From Thermodesulfobacterium hveragerdense DSM 12571 (lineage in GTDB: Bacteria; Desulfobacterota; Thermodesulfobacteria; Thermodesulfobacteriales; Thermodesulfobacteriaceae): 38,661 nucleotides of DNA. The notes beneath the pieces were generated by a model, which searched no databases, was not told the origin of the DNA, and saw only the letters and a program-made list of their open reading frames with translations. How positions within the stretch are numbered: position 1 is the stretch's first letter; every line of letters begins with the position of its first letter. The position numbers were made by a program, and so were the translations under genes. The DNA lies in the NCBI RefSeq assembly GCF_000423845.1, contig NZ_AUIT01000019.1, positions 1 through 38,661 of the forward strand, written 5' to 3'. Positions 8,362-16,739 of this stretch are shown one piece after another.

Positions 8362-9575
8362 AGGCTCTTTAATAAGATAGAAGGTTCTATTTGGGTGGCT
8401 TTATAAGCTGGGATAAGACTAAAAATGATGGTGGTCAACATAGAAAAACCAAGGCTTATAAAAAAGGTGGTCCAGGAAAAAAGAGGTTTTAAAGGGCTAA
8501 AAAGGGAAATAATCTGCATCAGCCCTAAACTTAACCACCATCCGATAAAACCACTTATTAAAGCTACTATTAAGGCCATGGTAAGATAATGTTGAATGAT
8601 GTTAGAAGGGGTTGCCCCTAAGGCTAATCTTAAAGCTATCACCGGGGCACGCTCTTCTATGTTAGCATACATCAAGTTCATGATGATAACCCCACTTATC
8701 ACCAAACTGATTGCCGAAATAGCTAATAAAAACACGGTAAGTATCCTGGTGGTTGCTGTAAACCTTTCTATGGCCATATCTGGAGTGATAAGTCTAAAAT
8801 CATCAGGCTGAATACCATAAAGGTTATGGTTTTTTCTTAGGATATCACGGATAGTTCCTTTAGCCAGATCTATGTCTGTGTTTTCTTTAAAAAGAATTTT
8901 CATCGCATCCAAATAGTCCTTGTTAAACACCCTTCTCATCGCTGTGGTTAAAGGTATTAAAATCCTTTCATCATGTCTAAAATGTCCAAACGAAGGCTTT
9001 GCCTCTAAGATCCCTATAACCTCAAAATATTCTCCACCAATTTTAATTTTTTTACCTATAATCTGTTTAGTTTTAATTTTTTCAGGTATTCCAGCTCCTA
9101 AAACGCATACCTTAGCCATGTTCTTTAAATCTTGCTCACTAAAGAACCTTCCTTCTTTGGTATACCAGTTGTTAGCTAAACTATAAGACGGGGTCACACC
9201 CTCTATCCTCATTTTTTCAGAAAAACCTTCATAGGAGACTTCAAGGATACCTCTTACCCAAGGAGAGACAAGCTTGACAAACTCAAGTCTTTCTATGTTT
9301 TCTACATCCTTCATTTTCATGGTATCTGTTCTTGTGGTAGTAACTCCTATGATTTTTCCTCCTCCAGCAATAACCAGCATGGCGTCTTTACCAAACTGCA
9401 GGTTGGCTAATACATCTAAAACTTGTTTTTTAGCAGAGGCTCCCAAGGAATAAATGGTGTTTAAAGCCGTTAAACTTATGATCAAAGCTAAAAGCATAAA
9501 AATCAGATTTACTTTGTTAGCAAGAAGTTCTTTTAATATGTCCTTTAAGAAGGCTTGTTTAAATCTGTTTTTCAT
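8358..9575 (-). CDS. MacB/FtsX-type ABC transporter permease (first of two)
   Basis: The 405-residue permease has the same layout as its neighbour: membrane helix ~25-44, periplasmic MacB_PCD-like domain ~50-270, and three C-terminal helices with ERAPVIALRLALGATPSNII and a closing YKATQIEPSILLKSL. The LRxALGA and KA..xEP blocks are FtsX-family hallmarks. The gene overlaps the upstream ATPase by 17 bases and the downstream permease by 4 bases. It presumably joins the other permease and two ATPase copies beneath the MacA-like adaptor. Substrate unknown. Confidence 0.88.
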   Translation of the reverse strand: MKNRFKQAFLKDILKELLANKVNLIFMLLALIISLTALNTIYSLGASAKKQVLDVLANLQFGKDAMLVIAGGGKIIGVTTTRTDTMKMKDVENIERLEFVKLVSPWVRGILEVSYEGFSEKMRIEGVTPSYSLANNWYTKEGRFFSEQDLKNMAKVCVLGAGIPEKIKTKQIIGKKIKIGGEYFEVIGILEAKPSFGHFRHDERILIPLTTAMRRVFNKDYLDAMKILFKENTDIDLAKGTIRDILRKNHNLYGIQPDDFRLITPDMAIERFTATTRILTVFLLAISAISLVISGVIIMNLMYANIEERAPVIALRLALGATPSNIIQHYLTMALIVALISGFIGWWLSLGLMQIISLFSPLKPLFSWTTFFISLGFSMLTTIIFSLIPAYKATQIEPSILLKSL

Positions 9576-10248
9576 CTACAAAAATTCCGTCTTCGATAAC
9601 CTTTATTCTTTTTCCGTTTTTGGCAATTTCTGGGTCGTGAGTAACCATGATGATCGTAAGCCCTTCTGCGTTTAATTCTTTAAAAATTTTCATTACCTCT
9701 TTACTGCTTGAGCTGTCAAGATTGCCTGTAGGTTCATCTGCCAAGAGCAGTTTAGGAGAGGTAATCAAGGCTCGGGCTATTGCCACTCTTTGTTGTTGTC
9801 CTCCTGAAAGTTCCTTAGGTTTAGCATGAATTCTTTCTCCTAACCCCAATCTTTCAAGCAAAGAAATAGCTCTTTTTTCATCATTTTTAGAAAATCCATC
9901 CGGTCTGTAAAGTAAAGGTAATAACACGTTTTCTAAAGCGGTTGCCCATGGTACTAAGTGGAAGGCCTGAAAGATGAACCCCAGTTTTTTGTTTCTTATA
10001 TAAGCCAATTTTTTACTGTCAAACTTACTCACCTCTTCTCCTTCTAAAAAATACCTGCCTGAGGTGGGTTTATCAAGGAGACCTATGATGTTTAAAAGGG
10101 TCGTTTTTCCACTCCCAGAAGTTCCCATGATTACCAAAAACTCTCCCTGTTCTACCTTTAAGTCTATTCCTTTTAGAACCTGATAGGGAACCTTTCCGAT
10201 TTGATAGGTTTTTTGAATATCTTCCAGGATTACTATTTTGTCTCCCAC
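9559..10248 (-). CDS. ABC transporter ATPase of MacB/LolD type
   Basis: A stand-alone 229-residue nucleotide-binding subunit powering the two adjacent permeases. Visible motifs: Walker [10 protein letters not shown] (~42-50), Q-loop [14 protein letters not shown] signature [15 protein letters not shown] (~147), Walker [14 protein letters not shown], and switch histidine MVTHD. The [19 protein letters not shown] stretch is typical of the MacB/LolD/FtsE branch. It overlaps the adaptor gene upstream by 16 bases and the permease downstream by 17. In canonical MacB the ATPase is fused to the permease; here it is separate. Confidence 0.92.
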   Translation of the reverse strand: MGDKIVILEDIQKTYQIGKVPYQVLKGIDLKVEQGEFLVIMGTSGSGKTTLLNIIGLLDKPTSGRYFLEGEEVSKFDSKKLAYIRNKKLGFIFQAFHLVPWATALENVLLPLLYRPDGFSKNDEKRAISLLERLGLGERIHAKPKELSGGQQQRVAIARALITSPKLLLADEPTGNLDSSSSKEVMKIFKELNAEGLTIIMVTHDPEIAKNGKRIKVIEDGIFVDEKQI

Positions 10249-11432
10249 AAACCTACTTCCTCACCTTCTTTCAGCCCTTCTACTACTTCGATTTTTCCTT
10301 TGGATTCCCAGCCTATTTTAATTAATCTTTTTTCCCATTTATCCCCTTTTTTTACCATTACAAAATAATTTCCTTGTGGGTCTATCTTTACTGCTTTGGA
10401 AGGCACCAAAAGTACGTTTTCTTTTTTCCCGGCTATGATGTTAACCTGGGCTGTCATCTCAGGACGCAGTAGATTTTCATAGGGATCTAAAATTTCAAGG
10501 ACCACGTCATAAAAAACCACGTTATTTTTGATGATGGCACCAGGGTATATCTTTTTTACTTTAGCCCTAAAAACCTTGTTGGGATAGCTATCTACGGTAA
10601 AAGTAGCCTCTTGGCCTACAGAAATTTTTCCTATGTCTGTTTCGTCTACATAACATTCTACTTGAAGTCTTGAGAGGTCAACCACCGTGATAAAAGTAGG
10701 GGCGTTTAACCCTGCTACCACAGTTTCTCCTTGTTGAGTGGTAACCTCTGAAACCACCCCAGAAATAGGGGAATAAATAAAAGCATAATTAAGTTTCACC
10801 TTAGCGGTATTCCAAACATTTTTAGCACCCTCTACCTTAGCTTTGGCGATGGATAACTGCTTTTCATACTCAGATTTTAAAGCCTCAAGATTAGCTTTTT
10901 CGTATTCTAAAGTAGATTTTTTTACCTCATAATCTCTTTCTAACCGTTCAAGCTCAGTTTTTGAGATAAGCCCTTCCTGAAAAAGCATCTTGTTTCTTTG
11001 AAGTTCTCTTTCTATTTGAAGAAGTTCTGCCATAGATGATTTAACTTTTTTAGTTTGTGCTGAGATCTGATGAGGATAGACCTGTGTTATCTTTTCTAAA
11101 TTGGCTAAGGCTTCTTTATATTCGTTAAATGCTCTGTTAACCTCTTCTTGAAGGTCCTGGTGTTCTATGATGGCTATAAGTTGACCTGCTTTAACCTTAT
11201 CTCCTGTGGTAACAAAAAGTCTTTCTACCCTTCCTGAAACCCTTGAGCCTACTTTTACTTGAGCTCCAACCTGAGGTTTTACCGCTCCGGTAGCTGTTAC
11301 CTCTAAATAAACCATTCCCCTTTCTACCTTGGTAGAAGAGGAAGGTAAAAGGTTAGCCTTTTTTTCTGCTTTTTTTTGACAACCCAAAGAAAACAAACAA
11401 ACGATTAACCATAAAAACACCCATTTTTTCAT
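10233..11432 (-). CDS. Periplasmic adaptor (membrane fusion protein), MacA-like lipoprotein
   Basis: It links the inner-membrane permeases to the outer-membrane channel. The 399 residues begin with a hydrophobic signal segment ending SLGC, so Cys18 is a likely lipidation site, although the lipobox is not perfect. Then come a barrel/lipoyl half (GRVERLFVTTGDKVKAGQLI, ~68-88), a long coiled coil (~95-205, rich in E/K with RELQRNKMLFQEGLISKTE), the second lipoyl half (YSPISGVVSEVTTQQGETV), a beta-barrel domain and a membrane-proximal domain ending EVVEGLKEGEEV. The coil length and order match MacA. It overlaps the channel gene by 4 bases. Confidence 0.9.
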   Translation of the reverse strand: MKKWVFLWLIVCLFSLGCQKKAEKKANLLPSSSTKVERGMVYLEVTATGAVKPQVGAQVKVGSRVSGRVERLFVTTGDKVKAGQLIAIIEHQDLQEEVNRAFNEYKEALANLEKITQVYPHQISAQTKKVKSSMAELLQIERELQRNKMLFQEGLISKTELERLERDYEVKKSTLEYEKANLEALKSEYEKQLSIAKAKVEGAKNVWNTAKVKLNYAFIYSPISGVVSEVTTQQGETVVAGLNAPTFITVVDLSRLQVECYVDETDIGKISVGQEATFTVDSYPNKVFRAKVKKIYPGAIIKNNVVFYDVVLEILDPYENLLRPEMTAQVNIIAGKKENVLLVPSKAVKIDPQGNYFVMVKKGDKWEKRLIKIGWESKGKIEVVEGLKEGEEVGLWETK

Positions 11433-12712
11433 AAATCTAACTCCGGAATCACACCAGTCATTCTGTAAAGTTCGTAGAAGGAATATATAAAGTTATACTT
11501 AGACACTGCTGCCTTCGACCTTGCCTCTGAAAGCCGGGCTAAAAGGGTGGTTACATCTACGATGCTTGCTAATCCGGTTTCGTATTTCTTTTGAACTATC
11601 CGATAGTCTTCTTCCATACTTTTTAACCAGGCAAGGGCGCTTTCAAAGTTTTCTTTGGTTGTTTGAAAGTTTTTATAACTGGTAAAGACCTCCTGTTTTA
11701 TCTGAAGCTCAGTATTTAATTTTTCTAATTTTTTTTGGTCTAACCCTGTTTTTTCTTTATTTAACTCTGCTATCCGTTGGAAACCCGTAAAAATAGGTAG
11801 GGTTATCCGAAAACCTGCCGTAAACTCATTTTGTTTATCAGGAAAAAATTTATCGTCTACCTGATAATAACTACTAAACAGGTCTACGGTAGGGCCAAAC
11901 TTTCCTTTTATACTTTTGACCCGATCTTCTTGAGCTAAAACTTCATTTTCTTTGGCTTTAACCTCTGGTCTTTTTTCGAGAGCGGTTTTAAGATAAAAAA
12001 TCAAATCCTTTATCTCCAAGCTTTTTTCGTCCAAAGGTAAAAACTCGATTTCTTCTGCCTTGAGGAGATCATAGTTTATTAAGGTAAGAACCTTAGCTTT
12101 GGCTATGTCTGCGGTATACTTATAGTTAGTTACGTTAAACTCTGCCTGTTTAACCTTGGCTTCAGCGTCAAGCACATCTGCATAAGGAGAAAGGCCAACC
12201 TCGTATTTCTTCTTAGCTAACCTTAAAAGGGTTTTAGCGTCTTCCAGGTCAACCAACGCAGCTTCATACAAGGCCTTTTGTTTAAAGTGTTCCAAATAGG
12301 CCTGGATAATGTTTAAAGATACATCTAAGATGGTTTTTTTTACCATAAAATCTTGGGCTGATATCAATTTTAAGGCCTCTTGATAGGAGTACCAGGTAGA
12401 AAAGCTTGAAAAAATGTTCCAGTTTAAATAAGGACCAAAAGAATGCACCTCCTGATTAGGAAGCCCCTTACCTGGATCTTTTCTGTCAAACTCGTACTTT
12501 AAATATAAAAACGGGAAAAAACCAGACCTAACATAGTCTTTATAAAAAACAGAACTTTCCTTATTTTTTATCGCAACCTGTATTTGAGGGTTGTTTTTTA
12601 GTCCTAAAAGAATAAGCTCTTTTAGAGATAATACTTCTTTAGCAAAAACAGAGTTTTGAGAGCTTAACAACCAAAAAAAGAAAAACAAAAAAAGACCGAT
12701 TATTTTCTTCAT
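11429..12712 (-). CDS. TolC-family outer membrane efflux channel
   Basis: First gene of the efflux operon. The 427 residues start with a clear signal peptide (KKIIGLFLFFFFWLLSS, cleavage after NSVFA, residue 24). The mature protein has the two repeated OEP domains with long alpha-helical hairpins; the AKKKYEVGLSPYADVLDAEA block (~165) and its partner QKKYETGLASIVDVTTLLA (~360) are the standard internal repeat. It should trimerise as a periplasm-spanning tunnel docking onto the MacA-like adaptor. The ribosome binding site AGAGGA lies ~5 bases before the ATG. A strong -35 box and a palindrome precede it. Confidence 0.92.
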   Translation of the reverse strand: MKKIIGLFLFFFFWLLSSQNSVFAKEVLSLKELILLGLKNNPQIQVAIKNKESSVFYKDYVRSGFFPFLYLKYEFDRKDPGKGLPNQEVHSFGPYLNWNIFSSFSTWYSYQEALKLISAQDFMVKKTILDVSLNIIQAYLEHFKQKALYEAALVDLEDAKTLLRLAKKKYEVGLSPYADVLDAEAKVKQAEFNVTNYKYTADIAKAKVLTLINYDLLKAEEIEFLPLDEKSLEIKDLIFYLKTALEKRPEVKAKENEVLAQEDRVKSIKGKFGPTVDLFSSYYQVDDKFFPDKQNEFTAGFRITLPIFTGFQRIAELNKEKTGLDQKKLEKLNTELQIKQEVFTSYKNFQTTKENFESALAWLKSMEEDYRIVQKKYETGLASIVDVTTLLARLSEARSKAAVSKYNFIYSFYELYRMTGVIPELDL

Positions 12713-12744
12713 AAAATCCTCTTATTTTTCGGCTTAAAAAAGTG

Positions 12745-12758
12745 TAAGTAATTACTTA
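12745..12758. promoter_or_regulatory. 14-bp perfect palindrome, candidate repressor operator
   Basis: TAAGTAATTACTTA reads the same on both strands. It begins 2 bases downstream of the proposed -10 box of the efflux operon and so covers the likely transcription start. Position and symmetry fit a dimeric TetR- or MarR-type repressor that would shut off the exporter; no such regulator gene is adjacent, so the identity is inference. Confidence 0.5.
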
Positions 12759-12760
12759 AA

Positions 12761-12789
12761 TATTTATCCTTAAAAATCGATTTTGTCAA
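12761..12789 (-). promoter_or_regulatory. Promoter of the efflux operon
   Basis: On the minus strand a perfect TTGACA (12784-12789) is followed after exactly 17 bases by TAAATA (12761-12766), a weak -10 match. It is about 50 bases upstream of the TolC-like gene. Weakness of the -10 with a consensus -35 suits a regulated promoter. Confidence 0.5.
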
Positions 12790-12799
12790 TCTGATTTTA

Positions 12800-12848
12800 A
12801 GGTTGTTTTAGAGTTGAAACGTTTTTTTAAACCTAACCAAAACAACCT
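12800..12848. repeat. 10-bp inverted repeat at the 3' end of the amino acid permease gene
   Basis: AGGTTGTTTT (12800-12809) is matched by AAAACAACCT (12839-12848) with a 29-base spacer; the right arm touches the permease stop codon. It could fold in the permease mRNA tail as a long hairpin, but no T-run follows on the minus strand, so a simple Rho-independent terminator is not supported. Confidence 0.4.
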
Positions 12849-14232
12849 ATTTCGTTTTAAAATTCATTGAGCTATTTTTATAGCCATACAAAAAGTAGAC
12901 TAAAATCCCTAAGAAACTCCAAAGAATGAATCTTATCCAGGTATCCATAGGTAACCCACTCATGATAAAAAGCAAAAACAAGAGGTTAATCGGGATTAGT
13001 ATATGGGCATAAGGAACCCTAAAAGCAGGTTGGTAATCAGGGCGATATCTTACTAAATAGATCGCTACTCCTACTACAAAATAGGCAAAAAGAGTCCCGA
13101 TGTTTATAAGCTCTGCCAATATTTTTAAAGGAATAAACCCAGCAAAGAGACAAAGGATTAATCCACCGGTTATAGATGCTTTATATGGAGTATAAAATTT
13201 TTTATGTATTTCAGCAAAGGGCTTAAAAATAAGGCCATCTCTTGCTAAAGCGTAAAGAATCCTGGTAAACCCTATGGCCATAACCAACATAACCGAGGTG
13301 ATCGTAATTACCGCACTTAAAGAAATAAAGTCTGCTACAGGTTTTTCGTTTATCTTATACATGGCATAGGCTAAAGCATCAGGTTTTCCTTCATATTCCC
13401 AGTAAGGTAAAATTCCTACCAAAACAAAGGCAACTAATATATAAAGCAATGTGATAACTATAAGAGAAAGGATTAACCCCTTAGGTAAGGTTTTTTTAAC
13501 GTCTTTAGTTTCTTCTGCTAAGGTTGCTAAAGCATCAAAGCCTAAGTAAGCAAAAACAATAAGAGCAGCTCCTCTCCATACTCCTTCCCATCCAAAAGGT
13601 AAAAAGGGTTGAAAATTTTCCCAATTAACATGTTTTAATCCAAATAATATAAAAACTAATAAAGATATTATCTTTAAGACCACCACTAAATTATTAAAAA
13701 AAGCACTTTTTCTAATCCCAATGGTTACCAAGATAAAGATCCCTAAGACCCCTAAAAGGGCAAAAAGGTCTACGAAGGTCCCTTGGTTATGGTTAAAAGG
13801 ACCTGAAAGGGCTTTAGGTAAGACCCACCCCAAGTTATTTTCTAAAAAAGCCCTTAAGTAACCAGACCAACCAGTAGCGACAGCTGCGGTAGCAATTCCG
13901 TATTCTAAAAGCACATTCCAACCAACCAACCAAGCCCAAAATTCTCCTAAAGCAAAATATACATAATTATAGGCTCCTCCAGCTAAAGGAAAAGCTGAAC
14001 AAAACTCTGCGTATACCAAAGCTGTAAGTCCTATACCTATACCTGCAAGGATAAAAGAAAGCAAAATCCCAGGACCAGCATAAGAAGCTGCAGCCTGTCC
14101 GGTTACCACAAAAATACCTGCTCCAACTACCGCCCCTATCCCTATTAAAACAATGTCTTTTAACGAAAGAGCACGCTTAAGTTTAGAGGTTTGCTGAACA
14201 GCGCTAAACGGCTTTTTCCTAAAGATATCCAT
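12847..14232 (-). CDS. APC-superfamily amino acid permease (cationic amino acid transporter-like)
   Basis: Proton- or sodium-coupled amino acid uptake protein of the inner membrane. The 461 residues contain about 12 hydrophobic segments. The first helix carries [15 protein letters not shown], the substrate-binding unwound helix of the family, followed by [20 protein letters not shown] (helix 3) and [19 protein letters not shown] (helix 6), all typical of the CAT/YhdG-like subgroup. The substrate cannot be named from sequence. There is no ribosome binding site; a TATAAT box ends 8 bases before the ATG, so the message is likely leaderless. It lies alone between two operons on the same strand. 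Confidence 0.88.
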   Translation of the reverse strand: MDIFRKKPFSAVQQTSKLKRALSLKDIVLIGIGAVVGAGIFVVTGQAAASYAGPGILLSFILAGIGIGLTALVYAEFCSAFPLAGGAYNYVYFALGEFWAWLVGWNVLLEYGIATAAVATGWSGYLRAFLENNLGWVLPKALSGPFNHNQGTFVDLFALLGVLGIFILVTIGIRKSAFFNNLVVVLKIISLLVFILFGLKHVNWENFQPFLPFGWEGVWRGAALIVFAYLGFDALATLAEETKDVKKTLPKGLILSLIVITLLYILVAFVLVGILPYWEYEGKPDALAYAMYKINEKPVADFISLSAVITITSVMLVMAIGFTRILYALARDGLIFKPFAEIHKKFYTPYKASITGGLILCLFAGFIPLKILAELINIGTLFAYFVVGVAIYLVRYRPDYQPAFRVPYAHILIPINLLFLLFIMSGLPMDTWIRFILWSFLGILVYFLYGYKNSSMNFKTK

Positions 14233-14240
14233 AATTGTAT

Positions 14241-14268
14241 ATTATAAAAAAATTTTTTAGATTGAAAA
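14241..14268 (-). promoter_or_regulatory. Promoter of the amino acid permease, near-leaderless
   Basis: On the minus strand TTTTCA (14263-14268), 16 bases, then a perfect TATAAT (14241-14246). The ATG at 14232 starts 9 bases after the box, predicting a 5' leader of only about 2 bases. Confidence 0.6.
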
Positions 14269-14290
14269 CACCTGTTTTATTAAAATTTCG

Positions 14291-14905
14291 TTAAAAAACC
14301 TCTTTTAATCCCTTGAGGATGTATTCTATAGCAATACTTGCCAAAATAAGACCTAAAATCCTCACCACCGCTTTAGTCCCAAGTTCTCCCAGATGTTTGA
14401 AAATCTGGGTTGAGGCCTTAAGAATAAGATAGGTGATGATTATTACCAGAAAGATTATCCCTGAAAGGGCTATTTTTGTGGTTAACTCAGGGGTTTCTCC
14501 TAAGATGATGGTAGTGGTAATCGCCCCAGGACCAGCTAAGTAAGGAATACCTAAAGGAACTACAGATGGGTCTTCCATCTGTTTTATCCTCGTGGTTTCT
14601 TGTTCTGAAGTTTTAACCTGAGTGGTTTTACCAAAAAGCATCTCTAAGGCAGTTATAAAAAGTAAAGTCCCTCCTGCTATCCTAAAAGAGGAAAGAGAAA
14701 TTTGGAACAAAACGAGAATGTATTTACCTAACCAAAAAAATAGTAAAAGGGTAATCAAGGCTGTAACACAGGCTTTTAAGGCTATCCTTTGCCTTTCTTT
14801 TTCAGAATAACCACTGGTTATACTTAAAAAGAAAGGGGCCCCAGCTATCGGGTCTATGATCGTAAAAAGAGCGATAAAACTTTTAAACAAAAGGCTTATT
14901 TCCAT
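14291..14905 (-). CDS. MarC/UPF0056-family integral membrane protein
   Basis: 204 residues with about six membrane helices. The TIIDPIAGAPFFLSITSGYS motif near the N-terminus and PLGIPYLAGPGAITTTIIL in the middle are the two conserved MarC blocks. Function of this family is unsettled; early claims of a multidrug resistance role for MarC were not upheld, to my knowledge. Last gene of the infB operon, overlapping the upstream UPF0104 gene by 10 bases, which suggests co-translation and perhaps a shared membrane role. Confidence 0.88.
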   Translation of the reverse strand: MEISLLFKSFIALFTIIDPIAGAPFFLSITSGYSEKERQRIALKACVTALITLLLFFWLGKYILVLFQISLSSFRIAGGTLLFITALEMLFGKTTQVKTSEQETTRIKQMEDPSVVPLGIPYLAGPGAITTTIILGETPELTTKIALSGIIFLVIIITYLILKASTQIFKHLGELGTKAVVRILGLILASIAIEYILKGLKEVF

Positions 14906-15783
14906 GAAATCTTCGCCTTTAGATAAAAATATAACCCAGGAAGGGCAGAAATAAGGATTAAACTATACCCTAACATCCCTAATAAAACACCATGTTCTAT
15001 AGAAAATCCCAATAAAGAAACAAAATAACTTAAACTGCCTTCTCTCACACCTAAACCTGAAATACTAATAGGTAGGGCAGCAAGAAAACTAATGATAGGG
15101 ATCATTACAAAATAATATACATAACTTATGTTTAAATGTAAGGCTTTACCCAATAAAACAAACTGAAGAACAAAAAGTATTTGTATCAACACCCCAAGGA
15201 TTATCGGAAATAAGTTGTAAGGTAAACAGACTGGATTAAAATATTCTTTAGAATAGACTTTAGTGAAAAATAAAGAGACCAAGAAGAAACCTAAAATTAT
15301 CGAATAGGTAGTAAAGGTAGAAAAATAATAAAGTCTTTCAGGCAAGAATTGTCCATATAAAGGAAGAGAAATCGAAAGGATAAAAAAGATACCTAAAAGT
15401 CCATAAAATCTGTCTATCATTACGCTAAAGGTGGCTTTTTTAAAGGGAAGGCCCTGTTGGGTTAAGAGAAAACTCCTTAAAAGGTCTCCTCCCACTATCC
15501 CTGGCATCACCGTATTTAAAGAAAATCCCATCAAATAGCTTTTTAAAAAGAAAAGATAGCTTTGTTTAAATCCCCAACTTTTGCAAATCTTTTGCCATCT
15601 TAAAGCTACCAGTAACTGAAAACTGTTAAAACAGAAAAGGGCAGTTAGATAAAAAGGAAGCGATAGATTTTTAAAAATCTCTTTTAGCTTAACAAAATCG
15701 GTTTTTTTAAAAAGAAAAAACAAAATGCCAAAGGTAATGATAAATCTTAGACCCAGACTTAAAAGATGTTTTATCTTTTTCAT
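14896..15783 (-). CDS. UPF0104/YbhN-like (LPG synthase-type) membrane protein
   Basis: 295 residues and about eight hydrophobic helices. Family signatures are present: ALRWQKIC (~60), NTVMPGIVGGDLLRSFLL (~100), a conserved DRFYGLLG, and PISISGLGVREGSL near the C-terminus. This membrane fold is shared with the flippase part of lysyl-phosphatidylglycerol synthases and with AglD-type proteins, so a lipid or glycolipid transfer role is plausible but unproven. It starts 5 bases after truB and overlaps marC. Confidence 0.82.
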   Translation of the reverse strand: MKKIKHLLSLGLRFIITFGILFFLFKKTDFVKLKEIFKNLSLPFYLTALFCFNSFQLLVALRWQKICKSWGFKQSYLFFLKSYLMGFSLNTVMPGIVGGDLLRSFLLTQQGLPFKKATFSVMIDRFYGLLGIFFILSISLPLYGQFLPERLYYFSTFTTYSIILGFFLVSLFFTKVYSKEYFNPVCLPYNLFPIILGVLIQILFVLQFVLLGKALHLNISYVYYFVMIPIISFLAALPISISGLGVREGSLSYFVSLLGFSIEHGVLLGMLGYSLILISALPGLYFYLKAKISWK

Positions 15784-15788
15784 TATGC

Positions 15789-16739
15789 TTAGTCTTTAAA
15801 CACCCGAAAATATTTTATATACTCACTGGAAAGATTCTTTAACGGATTTTCGATGATAGCAATCAACTTACCTTTTGGGTTTAAGATCCTTATCCAGTCA
15901 TGACTAGGAGATAAAGTAAGTTTTTGAAATTTTATAAAAGAGAGAAAAGAAGAGATATGCATAGTTCTTCCTTCTTGGATACGTTTAGAAAAATCCTCAC
16001 TTACAAGTATCTTGGGTAAAAATTCAAGGGACCTTTCTATAGGGACTATCTTTTTAAATAACTCTTCATAGTTTTCTTCAACAACCTGGGCTATCTCTTC
16101 TATGGTTAAAGCTTCTTCTATTTTAAACACACTTTTTTGTATTCTTCTAAGCTTAGTCAAAGTTGCACCACATTCAAGTTTTTCTCCAAAACTGTTTACT
16201 ATAGACCTGATATAGGTTCCTTTAGAACAGTGGACCTCAAAACTCACGTAGGGGAGGTTGACCTCTACAATGTCAAACCGAAAAATTTTAATTTTTTTAG
16301 GTTCCTTAGGGATAAGAAGTCCATCTCTTGCATATTTATAAAGCGGTTTTCCTCTAAACTTGGCAGCAGAAAAAGGAGGGGGAATCTGGTCTAATTCCCC
16401 TAAAAAGGTCCGAGCAACCTTTGTAAGATCTTCCAAAGAAAACTCAGGGACAGGTTTTTTAGCAACCACCTCTCCGGTAATATCAAAAGTAAGGGTGCTA
16501 ATTCCTAACCGCATCTCTCCCTGATAAACCTTATCCCCCTCTAAAAAGATTTGGGCTACTTTGGTGGCCTTGCCAAGTAATATGGGTAAAACCCCTGTAG
16601 CTATGGGATCAAGGGTTCCTCCATGACCAGCCTTTTTAACCTTTAAAATTTTTTTAACCTTTTCTAAGGTTTGGGTAGAGGTTAATCCCTCAGGTTTATC
16701 CACTACAAGAATTCCGTTTAATCTCTCATCTTTTTTCAT
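15789..16739 (-). CDS. truB: tRNA pseudouridine(55) synthase TruB
   Basis: It converts U55 in the T-loop of tRNAs to pseudouridine. The 316 residues are normal for the family. The catalytic block KAGHGGTLDPIATGVLPILL contains the nucleophile Asp44; the substrate-binding HCSKGTYIRSIVNSFGEKL follows at ~165, and the C-terminus (from ~240) looks like the PUA-type RNA-binding domain ending DWIRILNPKGKLIAI. Its start overlaps the end of the nrnA-like gene by 14 bases. truB next to rbfA and infB is the classical order. Confidence 0.95.
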   Translation of the reverse strand: MKKDERLNGILVVDKPEGLTSTQTLEKVKKILKVKKAGHGGTLDPIATGVLPILLGKATKVAQIFLEGDKVYQGEMRLGISTLTFDITGEVVAKKPVPEFSLEDLTKVARTFLGELDQIPPPFSAAKFRGKPLYKYARDGLLIPKEPKKIKIFRFDIVEVNLPYVSFEVHCSKGTYIRSIVNSFGEKLECGATLTKLRRIQKSVFKIEEALTIEEIAQVVEENYEELFKKIVPIERSLEFLPKILVSEDFSKRIQEGRTMHISSFLSFIKFQKLTLSPSHDWIRILNPKGKLIAIIENPLKNLSSEYIKYFRVFKD

